A stretch of DNA of 64,000 bases from Begonia masoniana (lineage: Eukaryota; Streptophyta; Magnoliopsida; Cucurbitales; Begoniaceae). The stretch lies in the NCBI GenBank assembly GCA_022432975.1, contig CM039514.1:9779519-9843518 (forward strand), in the 5' to 3' direction. The translations under genes were made by a program, and so were the position numbers. This document shows, piece after piece, positions 24,890-36,339 of the stretch (position 1 is the stretch's first letter; each line of letters begins with the position of its first letter). Below the pieces are notes generated by a model, which made no database searches, was not told the origin of the DNA, and saw nothing but the letters and a program-made list of their open reading frames with translations.

Positions 24890-26215
24890 ATGTATGTCGC
24901 CATCATCAATTGTGGGAGGAATTTTTGAAAGGATTGAATATTTTGAGTGCATATAAGAACTTCAACAGTTTGAGACAATACTGAACTGCGAAATGCATCA
25001 AAAACACTACCATCACAGCCAAAAGTAGATTATGATGCAATCGTAGAAATTGGAATGATCAATATATCTCTCGCTATTGCACTTAAAACCAGATACTTAT
25101 TTGAGTTCTTCTTCCACCAATGATATGTTTGAAAAAATCTCTAATTTCTCTGGCAACTATTGCTTTATCTCTAACACGTTACTTTTTTCATTTGTTTGAG
25201 AAGTATTGTCGGACCCGTAAAACAAATAATACATTGCATTTAAACGAGCTTGTCCAAAAGAACTCATTGACTTTAGTGGCTTTTGTGTACAATTGATGCC
25301 ACTTGAAGTATGATCTTTATTAGTTGAATTACCTTTATACTTGACATACAACTTTTTAAATACATCATCCATTTGCTTGGAGTAATGTGCAACTCTTTCA
25401 CTACCAAATAAAATTGTTATACAATGCCTCAAAAATCTTGTTTTGCAACTTGGATAAAAAACAACAACAACATAAACAAGCATTTTTATTTTTTCAAAAA
25501 ATCCCAAATATTTATCAAACTTGTTTTACATTACAATGACCATTCTTCTTAACGTCATATATCACCGTTAATATATGTCTCAATAACAATATTCAAATAC
25601 AGACTTCACATACGTACATATTCCATGTAATATGTAGAGAAGCAGAAACATTAAGAATCATAGTATGAAATGCCTCTAGAACTTTTATATATTCTCGAGC
25701 GCTTGTTCAACCTTCGGTTTTTAGTTGGCCTTCCCTTCCCATTTCAAGCAAGAAAGAGCAATCATTCTCTACGAATTTTCAAAAGTCATTTTATATTTCC
25801 TAGTGTTTGCCAATATCAAATAGGTAGAGTTCCCATCAAGTAGGAAATCAATAGACAAATTACTTTTACAAGTAATTTTAACCGTATCAACACAAGATTT
25901 GAATTGTTGCAATCTTGCTGTGGAAGACCTTACGCACTTCAGAAATTTTTGTACCCTCACTATGGATTCATGATGGTCCTTTAAACTATCGAAAACGATA
26001 AAATTTAAAACATGTGCAAAACAACTCACATGCATATGATCACCATTTAAAATAAGCCCTATCCAAATTCTCATTGTCTTCATCAAATAAGAAATAACAA
26101 CATCATTGAAAGATGCATTGTCAACAGTAACAGTCGTGTCATTTTCAATCTCCCACTTAAGCAAACATTTCTCAACTCATTACCAATAGATTCACCTTTA
26201 TGGTTAAAACCTACA
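24890..26215 (-). pseudogene. hAT transposase relic (RICESLEEPER/DAYSLEEPER type)
   Basis: Read leftwards from about 26215: FNHKGESIGNEL, then after a frame change the block TVTVDNASFNDVVISYLMKT, then HMHVSCFAHVLNFIVFDSLK and STARLQQFKSCVD (25769-26164). At 25157-25507 comes KMLVYVVVVFYPSCKTRFLR with FGSERVAHYSKQMDDV. Down to about 24890 lies a decayed C-terminal dimerisation segment (SAIARDILIIPISTIAS). These are the conserved order and motifs of plant hAT transposases. The BED zinc finger and start are missing, and stops are frequent. Inverted ends were not identified. Confidence 0.8.
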
Positions 26216-27227
26216 AAAATAAATATATGAAAATATTCATTAGTATCAACAATGTTACTAATGTTGGAAAAAAATTATATATACAAATAAAAACCTTTTT
26301 AATAATTGAGACTTAAGAGGATATAAGAATTTGGAGTAATACTACGTTTACTCTCTTATTTTATTATCTAAATATACTTGCTGACGTGTCAAACAATGAT
26401 CGGTACAATTAATGTAATAAATTAATCATTTATAATTTATTACATTAGTTGAACCTTAATTGCACAAACATCATTTAACATGTCAATAAACATGTTAATA
26501 GAGTAAAATAAAAAAAATAAACGTAGGATTATTCGAGAATTTGAAAGAAAGTAAGAGTGAATAGGAGAAACAGGAAGAGAATTAGAGATAATGCGAGAAA
26601 TTGAAGTGAAAAATTAAAAACGGAAAGTGTGGTGTATTTGGAGTAGAGAAACCTTGATTTTAGGACGAGAAAATAAAACTAGAAAATACTAAGGAGGAGG
26701 GAATGAAGTGAGACAACAACTCTCGTGAAGACAATTGACTGTGATGGACTGACTCACAATTGATCTTCGAGAGCTCGACCCAACTCGTCTACCTCAAAAG
26801 AGGGTACAACCGGCTCGATTGATATCTCTGTCCACAAAAAAATTAAGTCATTTGGGTGTTAAAGTTGGCCACACTTTCTGGTTGGACCCCCAAGTGTTGG
26901 AAGACAATTGTGGGCGCCCGTGAGTATTGCAAAAGGGAACTCAACCTAGTGATTTTGTTTGCTTGAAAATCTTTAGCAAACACAAATGTAAACGTAACAC
27001 GTAATTAAACAGTTTTAGAATATAAGGTTGGATTTTTGAATTACCATCAATGTCTTAGACTAGCCCAAAAAAATAAAATCCAAAGCACGACAAAAAAAAT
27101 AAGAGTAAAAAATTGATGAGCGAAAGGCTAGGCGATGAAGAGCCAATCATGTGTTCTGGTTTCTTTCTTCCATTGACTGCATCTTTGAATTTCTCACTTG
27201 GTCCATCTTCCTCCCCTTCCTCGGAAA

Positions 27228-27230
<3 letters not shown>
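26216..27230. other. Upstream region of the AGC kinase gene
   Basis: AT-rich, no recognisable gene. The last part presumably holds the kinase promoter and the start of the 5' UTR. Confidence 0.5.

Positions 27231-27282
<52 letters not shown>
27231..27282. repeat. (TC)26 microsatellite in the kinase 5' region
   Basis: Uninterrupted TC dinucleotides about 40 bp upstream of the uORF start. Such pyrimidine tracts are common near plant transcription start sites, so length changes could affect expression; that part is inference. Confidence 0.92.
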
Positions 27283-27284
<2 letters not shown>

Positions 27285-27324
27285 GACTGCTGATAATTGT
27301 TTTTTGTTGTTTCTCGGACTCTGC

Positions 27325-27447
27325 ATGAAGATGGACTCAAACCCCAACCATTCAAATTTGAACACCTTTGACTGCCTCGGTCCCTCCATTCTTTCAAGCC
27401 CTTCTTCGAACACTTTACCTGCAACTTTTTCCTTCTCCCATGGATAA
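27325..27447 (+). CDS. uORF overlapping the AGC kinase start
   Basis: ATG at 27325 opens a 40-codon frame ([20 protein letters not shown] and so on, Ser/Asn-rich) that stops at 27445-27447. Its last codons overlap the kinase start: CATGGATAA contains both the kinase ATG (27440) and the uORF stop. It may regulate kinase translation by termination and re-initiation. Alternatively it is the true kinase N-terminus displaced by a one-base consensus error, which is plausible in view of the frameshifts in neighbouring genes. Confidence 0.45.
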   Translation: MKMDSNPNHSNLNTFDCLGPSILSSPSSNTLPATFSFSHG

Positions 27448-29031
27448 CCCGCTTCCCAAAACCCCCGATTCCTCTGATTTTCGCTCTTTTAACACCCTTA
27501 GCGTTAGCCTCTGCAGCACCATTGTTTCGGGCTCGGATTACTCTGCCCCAAGTGCGAGTTTCAGCAGCAACATGAGCAACCTCACTGTTGAATCTCCGAC
27601 AAACGATAAAGCCGTTTCAGATTGTGAAGAAGGCGAATCCAATTCTTTTGACGATAACAAATTCAATTCTAGGAGCTCTTATCCGTCCAAGCCCCACAGA
27701 GGCAACGATATTCGATGGGAGGCGATTCGACGGACGAAAGCAAAAGATGGAGATTTAAACTTCGGCCATTTCAGGCTTTTGAAGAAGCTTGGATTTGGAG
27801 ACATTGGAAGTGTGTATCTGGCAGAACTGAGAGGAATACGCAGCCTTTTTGCCATGAAGGTTATGGATAAAAGAATGCTGATTGAGAGGAGGAAGATGGG
27901 TAGAGCACAAACGGAGAGAGACATACTGGGTTTGCTAGATCATCCTTTTCTACCAACCCTTTACTCCCATTTCGAAACCGACAAATTTTCTTGCTTGTTA
28001 ATGGAGTTTTGCAGTGGTGGGGATCTTCACACGCTCAGGCAACGCCAGCCTTCCAAGCATTTTTCAGAGCAAGCGGCCAGGTTGATCAGATCTTACCCTT
28101 TTCATCATTTCCACCTCTGCATTGAGATCATTCTTTTCTAACTTTTTTTTTTTTTTCTGGGGTTTTCAGGTTTTACGCCTCGGAAGTTCTTCTTGCTCTG
28201 GAGTATCTTCACATGATGGGAGTTGTTTACAGAGACTTGAAACCAGAAAATGTGTTAGTCAGAGAAGATGGTCACATCATGCTTTCAGATTTTGATTTAT
28301 CATTGCAATGCTACGTTAATCCAACTCTCGTTCAATCCAATCCAACCTCCGCTTGCGCAATTTCTGCAGCCTGCAAATTACCCATTTGCGTCCACTCATC
28401 TTCCTGCCTGCAACCTTCTTGCTTGAAGCCTATCACATTTCTCAAATCAAACAAGATAAAACGTGATCATAAAATGATCAGCTTTTCACATTCAGATTCG
28501 CTCCCCCAACTCATAGCCGAGCCTACTTCAGCTAGATCGACGTCTTTTGTCGGAACCCATGAGTACTTGGCTCCGGAGATTATCCGAGGAGACGGCCATG
28601 GCAGCGCAGTAGATTGGTGGACATTTGGGATCTTCTTGTACGAATTATTACATGGCAAAACGCCATTCAAAGGGAATGGAAATAGAGAAACCTTGTTCAA
28701 CGTGATTGGACAGTCGCTCAAATTTCCAGAAGGGAACAGTATTAGCTATGCTGCTAAAGATTTGATCAGAACTTTGCTGGAGAAGGACCCGAAAAAGCGG
28801 CTGGGATTCAAAAGGGGCGCGGCGGAGATAAAACAGCATCCATTTTTTCACGGCGTGAACTGGGCTCTCATTCGCAGTTCTTCCCCTCCTGAAATTCTGA
28901 GACCAGTTCATCTTCCATTGTTGAACCTCAAGCTGAAATCTCCTTCCCCTCTTCCGTCCAACGACAGCAAGGGAGCATCTGATTCAGACAGCTCCTCCTC
29001 GGGTTCTTACTTAGAATTTGAGTTTTTCTAG
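27440..29031 (+). CDS. AGC VIII protein kinase, D6PK-like
   Basis: Serine/threonine kinase of the plant-specific AGC VIII group, whose D6PK members act at the plasma membrane and phosphorylate PIN auxin carriers (family knowledge). Exons 27440-28080 and 28170-29031 (89-bp intron) give 500 residues. Before the domain is the D6PK-type lead-in [13 protein letters not shown]. The domain has the glycine loop [14 protein letters not shown] (about residue 116), catalytic lysine in FAMKVMDK, catalytic loop [11 protein letters not shown] and DFD in place of DFG, the hallmark of the group. An insertion of about 90 residues separates DFD from [11 protein letters not shown]. The C-terminus ends LEFEFF, resembling the PDK1-docking hydrophobic motif. 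The gene is intact apart from the start-site question raised by the uORF. I recall At5g40030 as a possible counterpart, unverified. Confidence 0.9.
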
Positions 29032-29395
29032 GCAGATTTCTTCTTTTTTTACTGTTTCATTGCATTGATTCATCACGTCCTCGATGAAATTTTTTGTACT
29101 GAATTCTTGATGATTTGTGGATGCTGTTTTTGGTGGTATCGACCAATTCCAACAAGTGTAGATTAAAATTGGAAGGCCTTTGTTTGTAAAGATGCAGGCT
29201 TTTATGGTCTGTTTAAGTAAAAAGAAGATTACGGAAGAATGAAGAGGGAAGTAAACAAACACAGAAAAGTGCTTTTTTGGACTTGGGAGAAAGTGCAAAA
29301 AGTACATCTTTCCTTGAAAGCCACTTTGTGTTGTGTAGGGCATCTCGAGCCTTTTCTTCCATCATCCTCATTCCCCGTTCACACTCTTATTAATT
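29032..29395. other. Kinase 3' flank
   Basis: Presumed 3' UTR and spacer up to the start of TIR-like MULE sequence. No other feature seen. Confidence 0.5.
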
Positions 29396-29739
29396 CAATT
29401 TTTTTGTGGAGAACGGGAGTCCGATTGAGGGCAGTGACTCCGTTCTTAAAATTAGGGCTGAGAATGAGAGGTCATTATCTCAGAATGGGGGACTAATCTC
29501 CGACCGTATATAAAAAATCGTTCTCCCTTTTCACTTTCTATTGTTGAAAAATCTGATTTTCTCTCGGCTCCAACCGTGATTCCAACAAAAAATTCGACCA
29601 TTTCATGCCCCTACCATGTTGATTTCCCTATCCCTAATTCTTGTCTTCCAATATCATAAAAAATTCTCACAAATCCGAGTCCTAAATCATCAAAATCTCT
29701 ATATTTTCAATTCAATCTAAATCGCCAAATTTCTTTCAA

Positions 29740-30320
29740 ATGGCACCCAAATTGATGATTAAACGAAAAGCTGCCCCATTACAAGGAGGTCCATCACAAG
29801 GTGGCCATACCGAATGGTCTTTGCCAAATCGCCTATCGATGTCACAAGAAGGACCATTCAAGGCCCGAAAAACCAGCCACCGTCGTCACAAGGTGCTCCG
29901 TGTGAAGCGTGACGACCGCCAACTGAGTATTTTTCGAATGAATTTTGAAATCAGATGTGTAAAGAGCAGTTTGAGCAGGATATGTCAAATCGCTTGGTTT
30001 TTCATTCAAAGGTCGTCAACTTTAGAGGTTGGGATTCATTGGAAATCAAATAGATGTTCCACAGAATCGCCCTACACAGAGTGTACGGATTCATGGGCAA
30101 TAGAATTGTTCGCTTGTTTTATGCGAACTTGACCTCTACCGGGAGGTCAGGATATTTGAAGATGTACCTTGGTACAAAGATTTTGATACCTCTAGAGACT
30201 GTAAATGAAGTGCTCGGGTTTGCTAGAGAAGAGAATGAGGTGGAGAGATACTACCATACTTCTCGAGATTGTGATTTTTTCATATCGCCCGAGGGACTTG
30301 ACTTCCTTAGGGATGTAAAA
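29740..30320 (+). pseudogene. MULE second gene, relic ('putative plant transposon protein' type)
   Basis: Begins MAPKLMIKRKAAPLQGGPSQ with a low-complexity G/P/S/Q head, then RQLSIFRMNFEIRC. After a frame change it continues HRIALHRVYGF, RIVRLFYANLTSTGRSGYLK, VNEVLGFAREENEVERYYH and CDFFISPEGLDFL. It aligns along its length with the minus-strand gene at 41919-41575 plus 37173-36587. I associate the FYANL and NEVLG pattern with the family annotated as putative plant transposon protein (from memory). It is truncated: at about 30320 it runs into the 3' end of the opposing transposase relic. Confidence 0.68.
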
Positions 30321-30911
30321 TCCTCATTTCTATCTCGAAATAAAAAGTTGTGGTTGCCCTCACCGAATTCCACATTGCATCTCTTTATACTCTGCCTCGA
30401 AATTGGTTTTTGAAATTTGCGTACATATGCCGGAGGCAGTAACGGTGGTCAACTGACGGTAATTCCTAATGCACAGCAGGCAACAACGATTGATATTTGA
30501 AAGAACAAGAGAGTCAACATAAAACAATATAACTACCACAACGCCTAAATATTTGAAAGAACAATTGGAAATGCATTATACCTTTTGTCGATACGAAACA
30601 AATGTTCATCAGTATCCCGATTCAGTCTGTAGTTCTTCCTTCAATAATTTCGAAAACCACATCCATGAGTCCATATACTCTGATTCCACATTGGCAACAA
30701 CAACGGGATATATTCCATCGTTGCCATCAGTATTGACTGCTGTCAGTAATTGGCAGGGACACGAGCTTTATATATGACAACCATCCATACAGATAATAGG
30801 TCTATCACACTGCAACAAACCAGCCTTGCAAGCAGCCGTACACATATACATTCTTTCGAATACACATGACTCATTATTGGCAGAGCCTACCAAAGATGTC
30901 TGTAGGTCCAA

Positions 30912-31258
30912 TGTAACGACCCGGCCCGACCCCCACCACCAAGAGGATTTGCGGACCAGATCGTGTGGCTCGTACCTGCTAGCCCGACCCCTACCACTGA
31001 GAGGATTCGCGGACCGTACTCATGATCTTTTCCCCCTGGTGGGAAATTTCATACCCTTCTCCAGCTCTCGAGCCCATGACCTCCAAGCTTAAGTACTTGG
31101 GAACACTAGAGCTGGTACCACTTGAGCTGGGGGGAAAAGATCATGAATATGGTCCGCGAATCCTCTCGATAGTAGGGCCGGCCTGGCGGCTACGGGCCGC
31201 ACGATCTGGTCCGCGAATCCTCTCGGTGGTAGGAGCCGGGCCGGGTTGGGTCGTTACA
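30912..31258. mobile_element. 347-bp palindromic foldback insertion
   Basis: Begins TGTAACGACCCGG and ends CCGGGTTGGGTCGTTACA. The two halves are inverted copies: GATTTGCGGACCAGATCGTG on the left against GATTCGCGGACCAGATCGTG read from the right. It interrupts the transposase relic, and comparison with the intact copy shows the target was ggTCCAAtgtgc. The flanks are TCCAA and CCCAA, a 5-bp duplication with one change. TG...CA ends and a 5-bp duplication suggest LTR-type integration of an unusual palindromic unit. Confidence 0.78.
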
Positions 31259-31939
31259 CCCAATGTGCTACCTGGATTTGATCTACGTATTTCTTCTGCG
31301 TACGACTACAATAACTTGTATTGTTCGTCACCCTTCCATTCATTAAGTTTTCGTGCTTCGCTTTTTGCTATTCTGGTAAGACTTGGTGTAATGTTGGCAT
31401 TCAAATTCTTCCTCGCTGTCTCGATAATAGAAGGAATTTTCCACGTATGTTGATTTTTGAACCTATCCAAATAATGATTTACAACCCATTTTACAGTAGC
31501 GTGTCAATTTTTCTTGAACAGTTGTGAGGATCGTTGAAACTCTTTATTTGAAACGTAATCTCATTTTGCATCTTCGAACCATGCAGTCTCAATCACATCC
31601 GTCTTCACACACGACCGTCAGTCGCTAAGATTCATTTTTAATGAATTTGATGCCATAACCATTATTCAAAGCATATTCAACTATTTCTTCTCGAATTGCC
31701 TTTAAAAAATTATATTTTTTCCTCAAAATCACCCCCCGTTCTCAAAATTAAGGCTGGAGAACTGGAGGCCGATAAGGGTCAACCCCCCGTTCTTAAAATT
31801 AGGGTCGAGAACGGGGGGAGGTCATAAGATCCCCCCCATTTTGAGAACTATATTTTTTCCTCAGATAAAATCTCATCAAAATTTATTCTCTTACTGGTAT
31901 GTTTTCCACCATATCATCCTCCGAGTCAATCGGTGTTCG

Positions 31940-32287
31940 AAGAAAATAGTGGAGAAGTTTTAGGATTTTCGCCAGCCGGGGGTGAGAATGGAGGTTGTTT
32001 CTTGGTTCCATGTTTTTTTAACAAAAATTGTTTAAAACCAAATTACGCAGTGTTATATAGTTATACAAATTTTCCTTTTTAATTTTGATAAAAAAAATTA
32101 CAAAAATTGAACCAAATTATCAAAACTAGTCCAAGGGACCTTAAACTCATACTCGAATCGAGTCCAAACCAGAAAAATACAAAACCAGTTCTATTTTCAT
32201 TCGTTTCCATACTGACTTTTATTAGATTTCAGTTTATAAAATGTTGCAACCAAACCAGACTGCAATTAAAAATTGCAGTTTTATTTT
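31940..32287. repeat. Direct 348-bp repeat, copy 1
   Basis: From AAGAAAATAGTGGAGAAG to GCAGTTTTATTTT. Nearly identical to 32491-32839 (one extra T there). It lies inside the transposase relic, separating two parts of its N-terminal domain, whereas the other copy is in the natural position upstream of the start codon. Confidence 0.92.
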
Positions 32288-32490
32288 AATGTCTAGAGTT
32301 TTTGATATCGATTGCACTTCTATTTCTTTATTACCTTCTAGGTGATCGAATGCCTGAAGATCACCACATATGAGAGAAAGTACGAATACAGTCCATATTG
32401 GCATAAGAAGTTGTTGTCTCATTTAAATCAACCGATTTACTCGAATCGGAATCCATCGACGTCACTAATACAGAAAAAATTCGTCTGAAC

Positions 32491-32839
32491 AAGAAAATAG
32501 TGGAGAAGTTTTAGGATTTTCGCCAGCCGGGGGTGAGAATGGAGGTTGTTTCTTGGTTCCATGTTTTTTTAACAAAAATTGTTTAAAACCAAATTACGCA
32601 GTGTTATATAGTTATACAAATTTTCCTTTTTAATTTTGATAAAAAAAATTACAAAAATTGAACCAAATTATCAAAACTAGTCCAAGGGACCTTAAACTCA
32701 TACTCGAATCGAGTCCAAACCAGAAAAATACAAAACCAGTTCTATTTTCATTCGTTTTCCATACTGACTTTTATTAGATTTCAGTTTATAAAATGTTGCA
32801 ACCAAACCAGACTGCAATTAAAAATTGCAGTTTTATTTT
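32491..32839. repeat. Direct 349-bp repeat, copy 2
   Basis: Its first 50 bases are the 5' leader of the MULE transposase (compare the leader at about 33745-33790 in reverse); the rest is AT-rich flank. This is probably the parent copy of 31940-32287. Confidence 0.9.
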
Positions 32840-33202
32840 TATTTTTTTTAACATTGGATTAATTGGGGCTTCACGATCAAGTGAAGCCAACTAAAAACAG
32901 TTGTAAAAAAATAATAGAAAGGAAGGAAGAAGACACGAGTGCTTACTTTAATGCATGTTTTCATGCATTAATTCACTTTACATGTTTTAATGAACATATA
33001 TATATATATATATATATTCATCTTTTTATATGTTTATTTGCATATTTTAAGGAGCATGCTTGAATTTTGTTATTTTCTCCTCATAATTGTATATGCAAAA
33101 AGCCAAAAAAGAAGGTGATAAAATTATGAATAAAAAATAAACGCATGGAAGAGAAAAACAAATGAGATAATTATAAACTAATGCAAGTCTATTTCCACAT
33201 AA
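32840..33202. other. AT-rich spacer with short (TA)n
   Basis: Contains an (AT)n tract at about 32996-33017 and no gene. It ends with TAAGTAAATA (33203-33212), the left target-site copy of the next MULE. Confidence 0.6.
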
Positions 33203-33212
33203 TAAGTAAATA

Positions 33213-33740
33213 GGATTAAAATCAATTTAAACCACAAAGTATGAATTTAATTTGAAACATTCCATAAATAAAAAATCCTAACAACTAAAACTTTAAATTA
33301 TAAAAAATATAACAGATCAAACCCCCCCGTTCTGAATTAACGCCCAGAACAGAGGGCCAATCACCCCCCGTTTTGTCCAATGCTTATATGACACTACACG
33401 TATTGGGTCGGGGGTCGATATGGGAGGCAGGGACCTCCCGTCAAACGTGCACCTCCCGTCAAACGTGCACCGCACGTGATTGGAGAACAAGGGTCTCCAC
33501 CCCAAAACGGGCCCCCGTTCTTGCCTCCCCATTTTAGAGATTGTTCGGGAACCGGGGGTCACCTCCCAAAAATGGCCTCTGTTGTTGGCCATATTTTTTT
33601 GTAAGATTGAGAACGAGAGGTTGCCGCCCCGAAACGACCCCCTATCTCAATTATTTTGCTTGAGAACGGAGGGCCGTTCTCAGGAACAGGAGGCCGATCT
33701 CCTACACTATATAAGGAAACGACCCTCCATTCTCATCCCC
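33213..33740. repeat. Left TIR of the two-gene MULE
   Basis: The reverse complement of about 42090-42773 by eye, with many substitutions and indels. Rich in GAGAACGG and CCGTTCT phrases and C/G runs. It includes a duplicated CACCTCCCGTCAAACGTG (about 33432 and 33451). Confidence 0.78.
33708..33714 (+). promoter_or_regulatory. TATA box of the MULE transposase gene
   Basis: TATATAA lies about 100 bp before the transposase ATG, at the inner edge of the TIR. Confidence 0.6.
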
Positions 33741-33812
33741 GGTTGGCGAAAACCCTAAAATCTCTCCACTATTTTCTCGTTCAGACGAATTTTCTCAGTA
33801 TTAGTGACGTCG

Positions 33813-35950
33813 ATGGACTCTGATTCAAATAGATCGATTGATTTAGACGAGACAACAACTTCTGATGCCAATATGGACTGGTATTCGTACTCTACACTCA
33901 TTTATGGTGATTTTCGGGCATTCAATCACCTAGAAGATAATGAAGAAATAGAGGTGCAATCGACATCGAAAACTCTAGATGATGAGCTTCGAACACCGGT
34001 TGACTTGGAGGATGATGCGGTGGAAAGCATATCGGTAAGGGAAGAAATTTCGATGAGATTTTATCTGGGGAAAAAATATAGTTCTTTAAAGGCAATTTGA
34101 GAAGAAATAGTAGAATATACTTTAAATAATGGTTATGGGATCAAATTCATTAAAAGTGAATCTTGGCGACTGACGGCTGTGTGTGAAGACGGATGTGATT
34201 GGCGACTACATGATTCGAAGTACAAAATGAGCTTACGTTTCAAATAAAGAGTTTTAACGATTCTTACAACTGTTCAAGGAAAATTGAGAATTGACATGTT
34301 ACTGCAAAGTGAATGACAAATTATTATTGGAATAGGTTCAAAATAAACCTACGTAGAAAATTCCTTCCATTATTGAGATAGTGAGGAAATATTTGAATGT
34401 CAGCATTACACCAAGTCTTGCAAGAAGAGCAAGAAGTGAAACACGAAAACTTAATGAAGGGAAGGGCGACACCAAGCGACGAACAATACAAGCTATTGTG
34501 ATCATACGCAGAAGAAATACGTAGATCAAATCCAGGTAGCACATTGGATCTATATACATACTTGGTGGGCTCTGTCGATAATGAATCATGTGTATTCAAA
34601 AGAATGTATATGTGTATGACTATTTGCAAGAAAAGTTTGCTGCACTGTGGTATACCTATTATCTGTTTGGATGTTGGTCATCTAAAGGGCTCATGTCCCG
34701 GCCAATTACTGACAACCATCAGTATTAATGACAAAGATGAAATATATCTCGTTGTTGTTGCCAATGTGGAATCAAAGTGTATAGACTCATGGACGTGGTT
34801 TTTTAAATTATTGAAAGAAGACATACAGACTGAATCGGGATACAGATGGACATTTGTTTCAGATTGACAAAAGGTATAATGCATTTTCAATTGTTCTTTA
34901 AATATTGAGACGTTGTGGTAGTTATATTATTTTATATTGACTCTCTTGTTCTTTCAAATACTAGGGGTTGTTGCCTGCTGTGCAGCAGGAATTACTGTCA
35001 GCCGACCACCACTACTGCCTCTGGCATATGTACGCAAATTTCAAAAAGTAAATTTCAGGGAAGAGTATACAGAGATGTAATGTGGAATGCAGACATGACA
35101 ACCATTTCATTCCTAGATAGAAATAAGGAACTTACATTAGATTAACCTGGATGCCCACATATGTCTTCGAGGCACAACCCTAGATATTTGGCTAGTCATG
35201 TATTTTCTTCGATTCTCAACTGTGAATTGAGATTAAACAATTTGTGTGAGTCATTCAATACAGTTCTACATGTTAAGGACAAATCGATTCTGACCATGTT
35301 TAACATGATCCGAAAGTGTTTGATGACTAGAATTGTCAAAAAATATGAGAAGTTGGCCTCGTCAACAGACATCTTGTGTCCCCAGATAAAAAAAAAAACT
35401 TGTAAAGTTAGAAAGTGCAGCTCGAAATTAGAGTGCTATGTTTGCGGAAGCTGCACGATTTGAGGTCAGCAACGACAATGAACAATATATTACCGACATG
35501 AATATGTGTGTCCATTCCATTCCCTGTATTCATTTCACGAGACTAGCACCGAAAAATTACGTTCATCAATACTATCACCGGGGAACTTATCTCTATATGT
35601 ACTCACACTTCATTTATCCTATTAATGGCCAACACATGTGGCCGCTCGTACAAAATATGAAGCAATCCTTCCGCCCATAAAAAATTGCCAACTTGGTAGG
35701 CCGAAGAAGAAAAAAGTCTGAGATGTCGATGAGCCGCCAAGTTCAACAATTACTAGTAAGAACTCAACGATGTCATGTGCTATTTGTCGGCGTTAGGGGC
35801 ATAATAGTCGCACTTATCCTGGCAAGGGATCCATTTCAAGCGTTACTTTCGCTTATGCTTATGCTTCGTAAGACACATTTATGGGTTTCCACTCATTTGA
35901 CGAATTGCAGGTACATTTCAACACATTTCGCTCATAAACACACTTTCATT
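33813..35950 (+). pseudogene. MuDR-type MULE transposase (damaged)
   Basis: Domain order is complete. The N-terminal MuDR part (MDSDSNRSIDLDETTTSD, then SISVREEISMRFYLGKKY) continues past an in-frame TGA at about 34098 to EDGCDWRLHDSKYKM. The MULE catalytic core (34544-34864) has IICLDVGHLKGSCPGQLL for the first Asp and RWTFVSD for the second. Then come HHYCLWHMYANFKK, NLCESFNTVL, a SWIM-type zinc site around IPCIHFTRLAPKNYVHQYYH (about 35515-35570) and a CCHC-like knuckle (CAICRR then GHNSRT, about 35780-35815). Several frameshifts and stops make it inactive as written. The DDE core would cut and join the element's TIRs. Confidence 0.83.
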
Positions 35951-35959
35951 ATTGTCTAA

Positions 35960-36339
35960 TATAGTTTTTATTATGTGCAGTAATCTTCTACACATGGCAG
36001 AGGCAGAAATGTATAACTATTCAGGTTATAATTTATGTATTTATTATACTATGTAATATGTGTATTTATTATAATGTGTAATTGAGTGAGATAAAATTGT
36101 AAAAATAGACAAAGTTTTCTTTGTTTTATGACCCCCCAATAGCTAGCTTCAAACAATTCCTGCATATTTAAATTATAATTTTATAACCAACAATCAGTTC
36201 CAGATAATTAAATACCACTCAAGTACAGTCATAAAGTGAAGTACAACCATACACCACATAGCATAAACTAAAGTACAAATATAAAGTAAAATACATAAAA
36301 TGAAATACAAAACATAAACTAAACTATGATAGAACATCG
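35960..36339. other. Spacer between the convergent MULE genes
   Basis: AT-rich 3' flanks of the two opposing genes. Repeated AAAGTACAA/AAAATACA phrases; no gene. Confidence 0.5.

Larger units (their letters stand above)
30320..32470 (-). pseudogene. MuDR-type MULE transposase relic, first copy
   Basis: Read leftwards, the N-terminal domain is found at 32470-32288 and, after the 348-bp insertion, at 31935-31560. The MULE catalytic region, with a decayed ICMDGCHIK, lies at about 30830-30600, and the segment HMYANFKNQFRG lies at about 30430. It matches the better-preserved copy at 33813-35950 but lacks the SWIM and CCHC parts. Interrupted by the foldback element at 30912-31258; full of stops. 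Confidence 0.75.
29396..32560. mobile_element. Degraded two-gene MULE, first copy
   Basis: A relative of the element at 33213-42773 in the opposite orientation. The left end (about 29396-29513) has the TIR-type phrases GAGAACGGGAG and TTAAAATTAGGGCTGAGAA and a TATATAA box. It leads into a rightward 'plant transposon protein' relic (29740-30320), which meets a leftward transposase relic (32470-30320). The transposase-side TIR is missing: homology to the other copy fades after the transposase 5' leader at about 32560. Further damage includes a 347-bp foldback insertion (30912-31258), a segment of about 125 bp of TIR-like sequence at about 31718-31850 flanked by TATATTTTTTCCTC, and a duplicated 348-bp block (31940-32287). 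Confidence 0.7.

Noticed and set aside
26860..27000. Possible retroelement end (GGGTGTTAAAGTTGG stretch)
   Set aside because: No paired terminus, primer site or duplication could be found.
27440..29031. Assignment of the kinase to the WAG or UNICORN subgroup
   Set aside because: The lead-in GNDIRWEAI, the [14 protein letters not shown] glycine loop and [13 protein letters not shown] are of D6PK/AGC1 type; WAG/UCN kinases have a different glycine-loop region.
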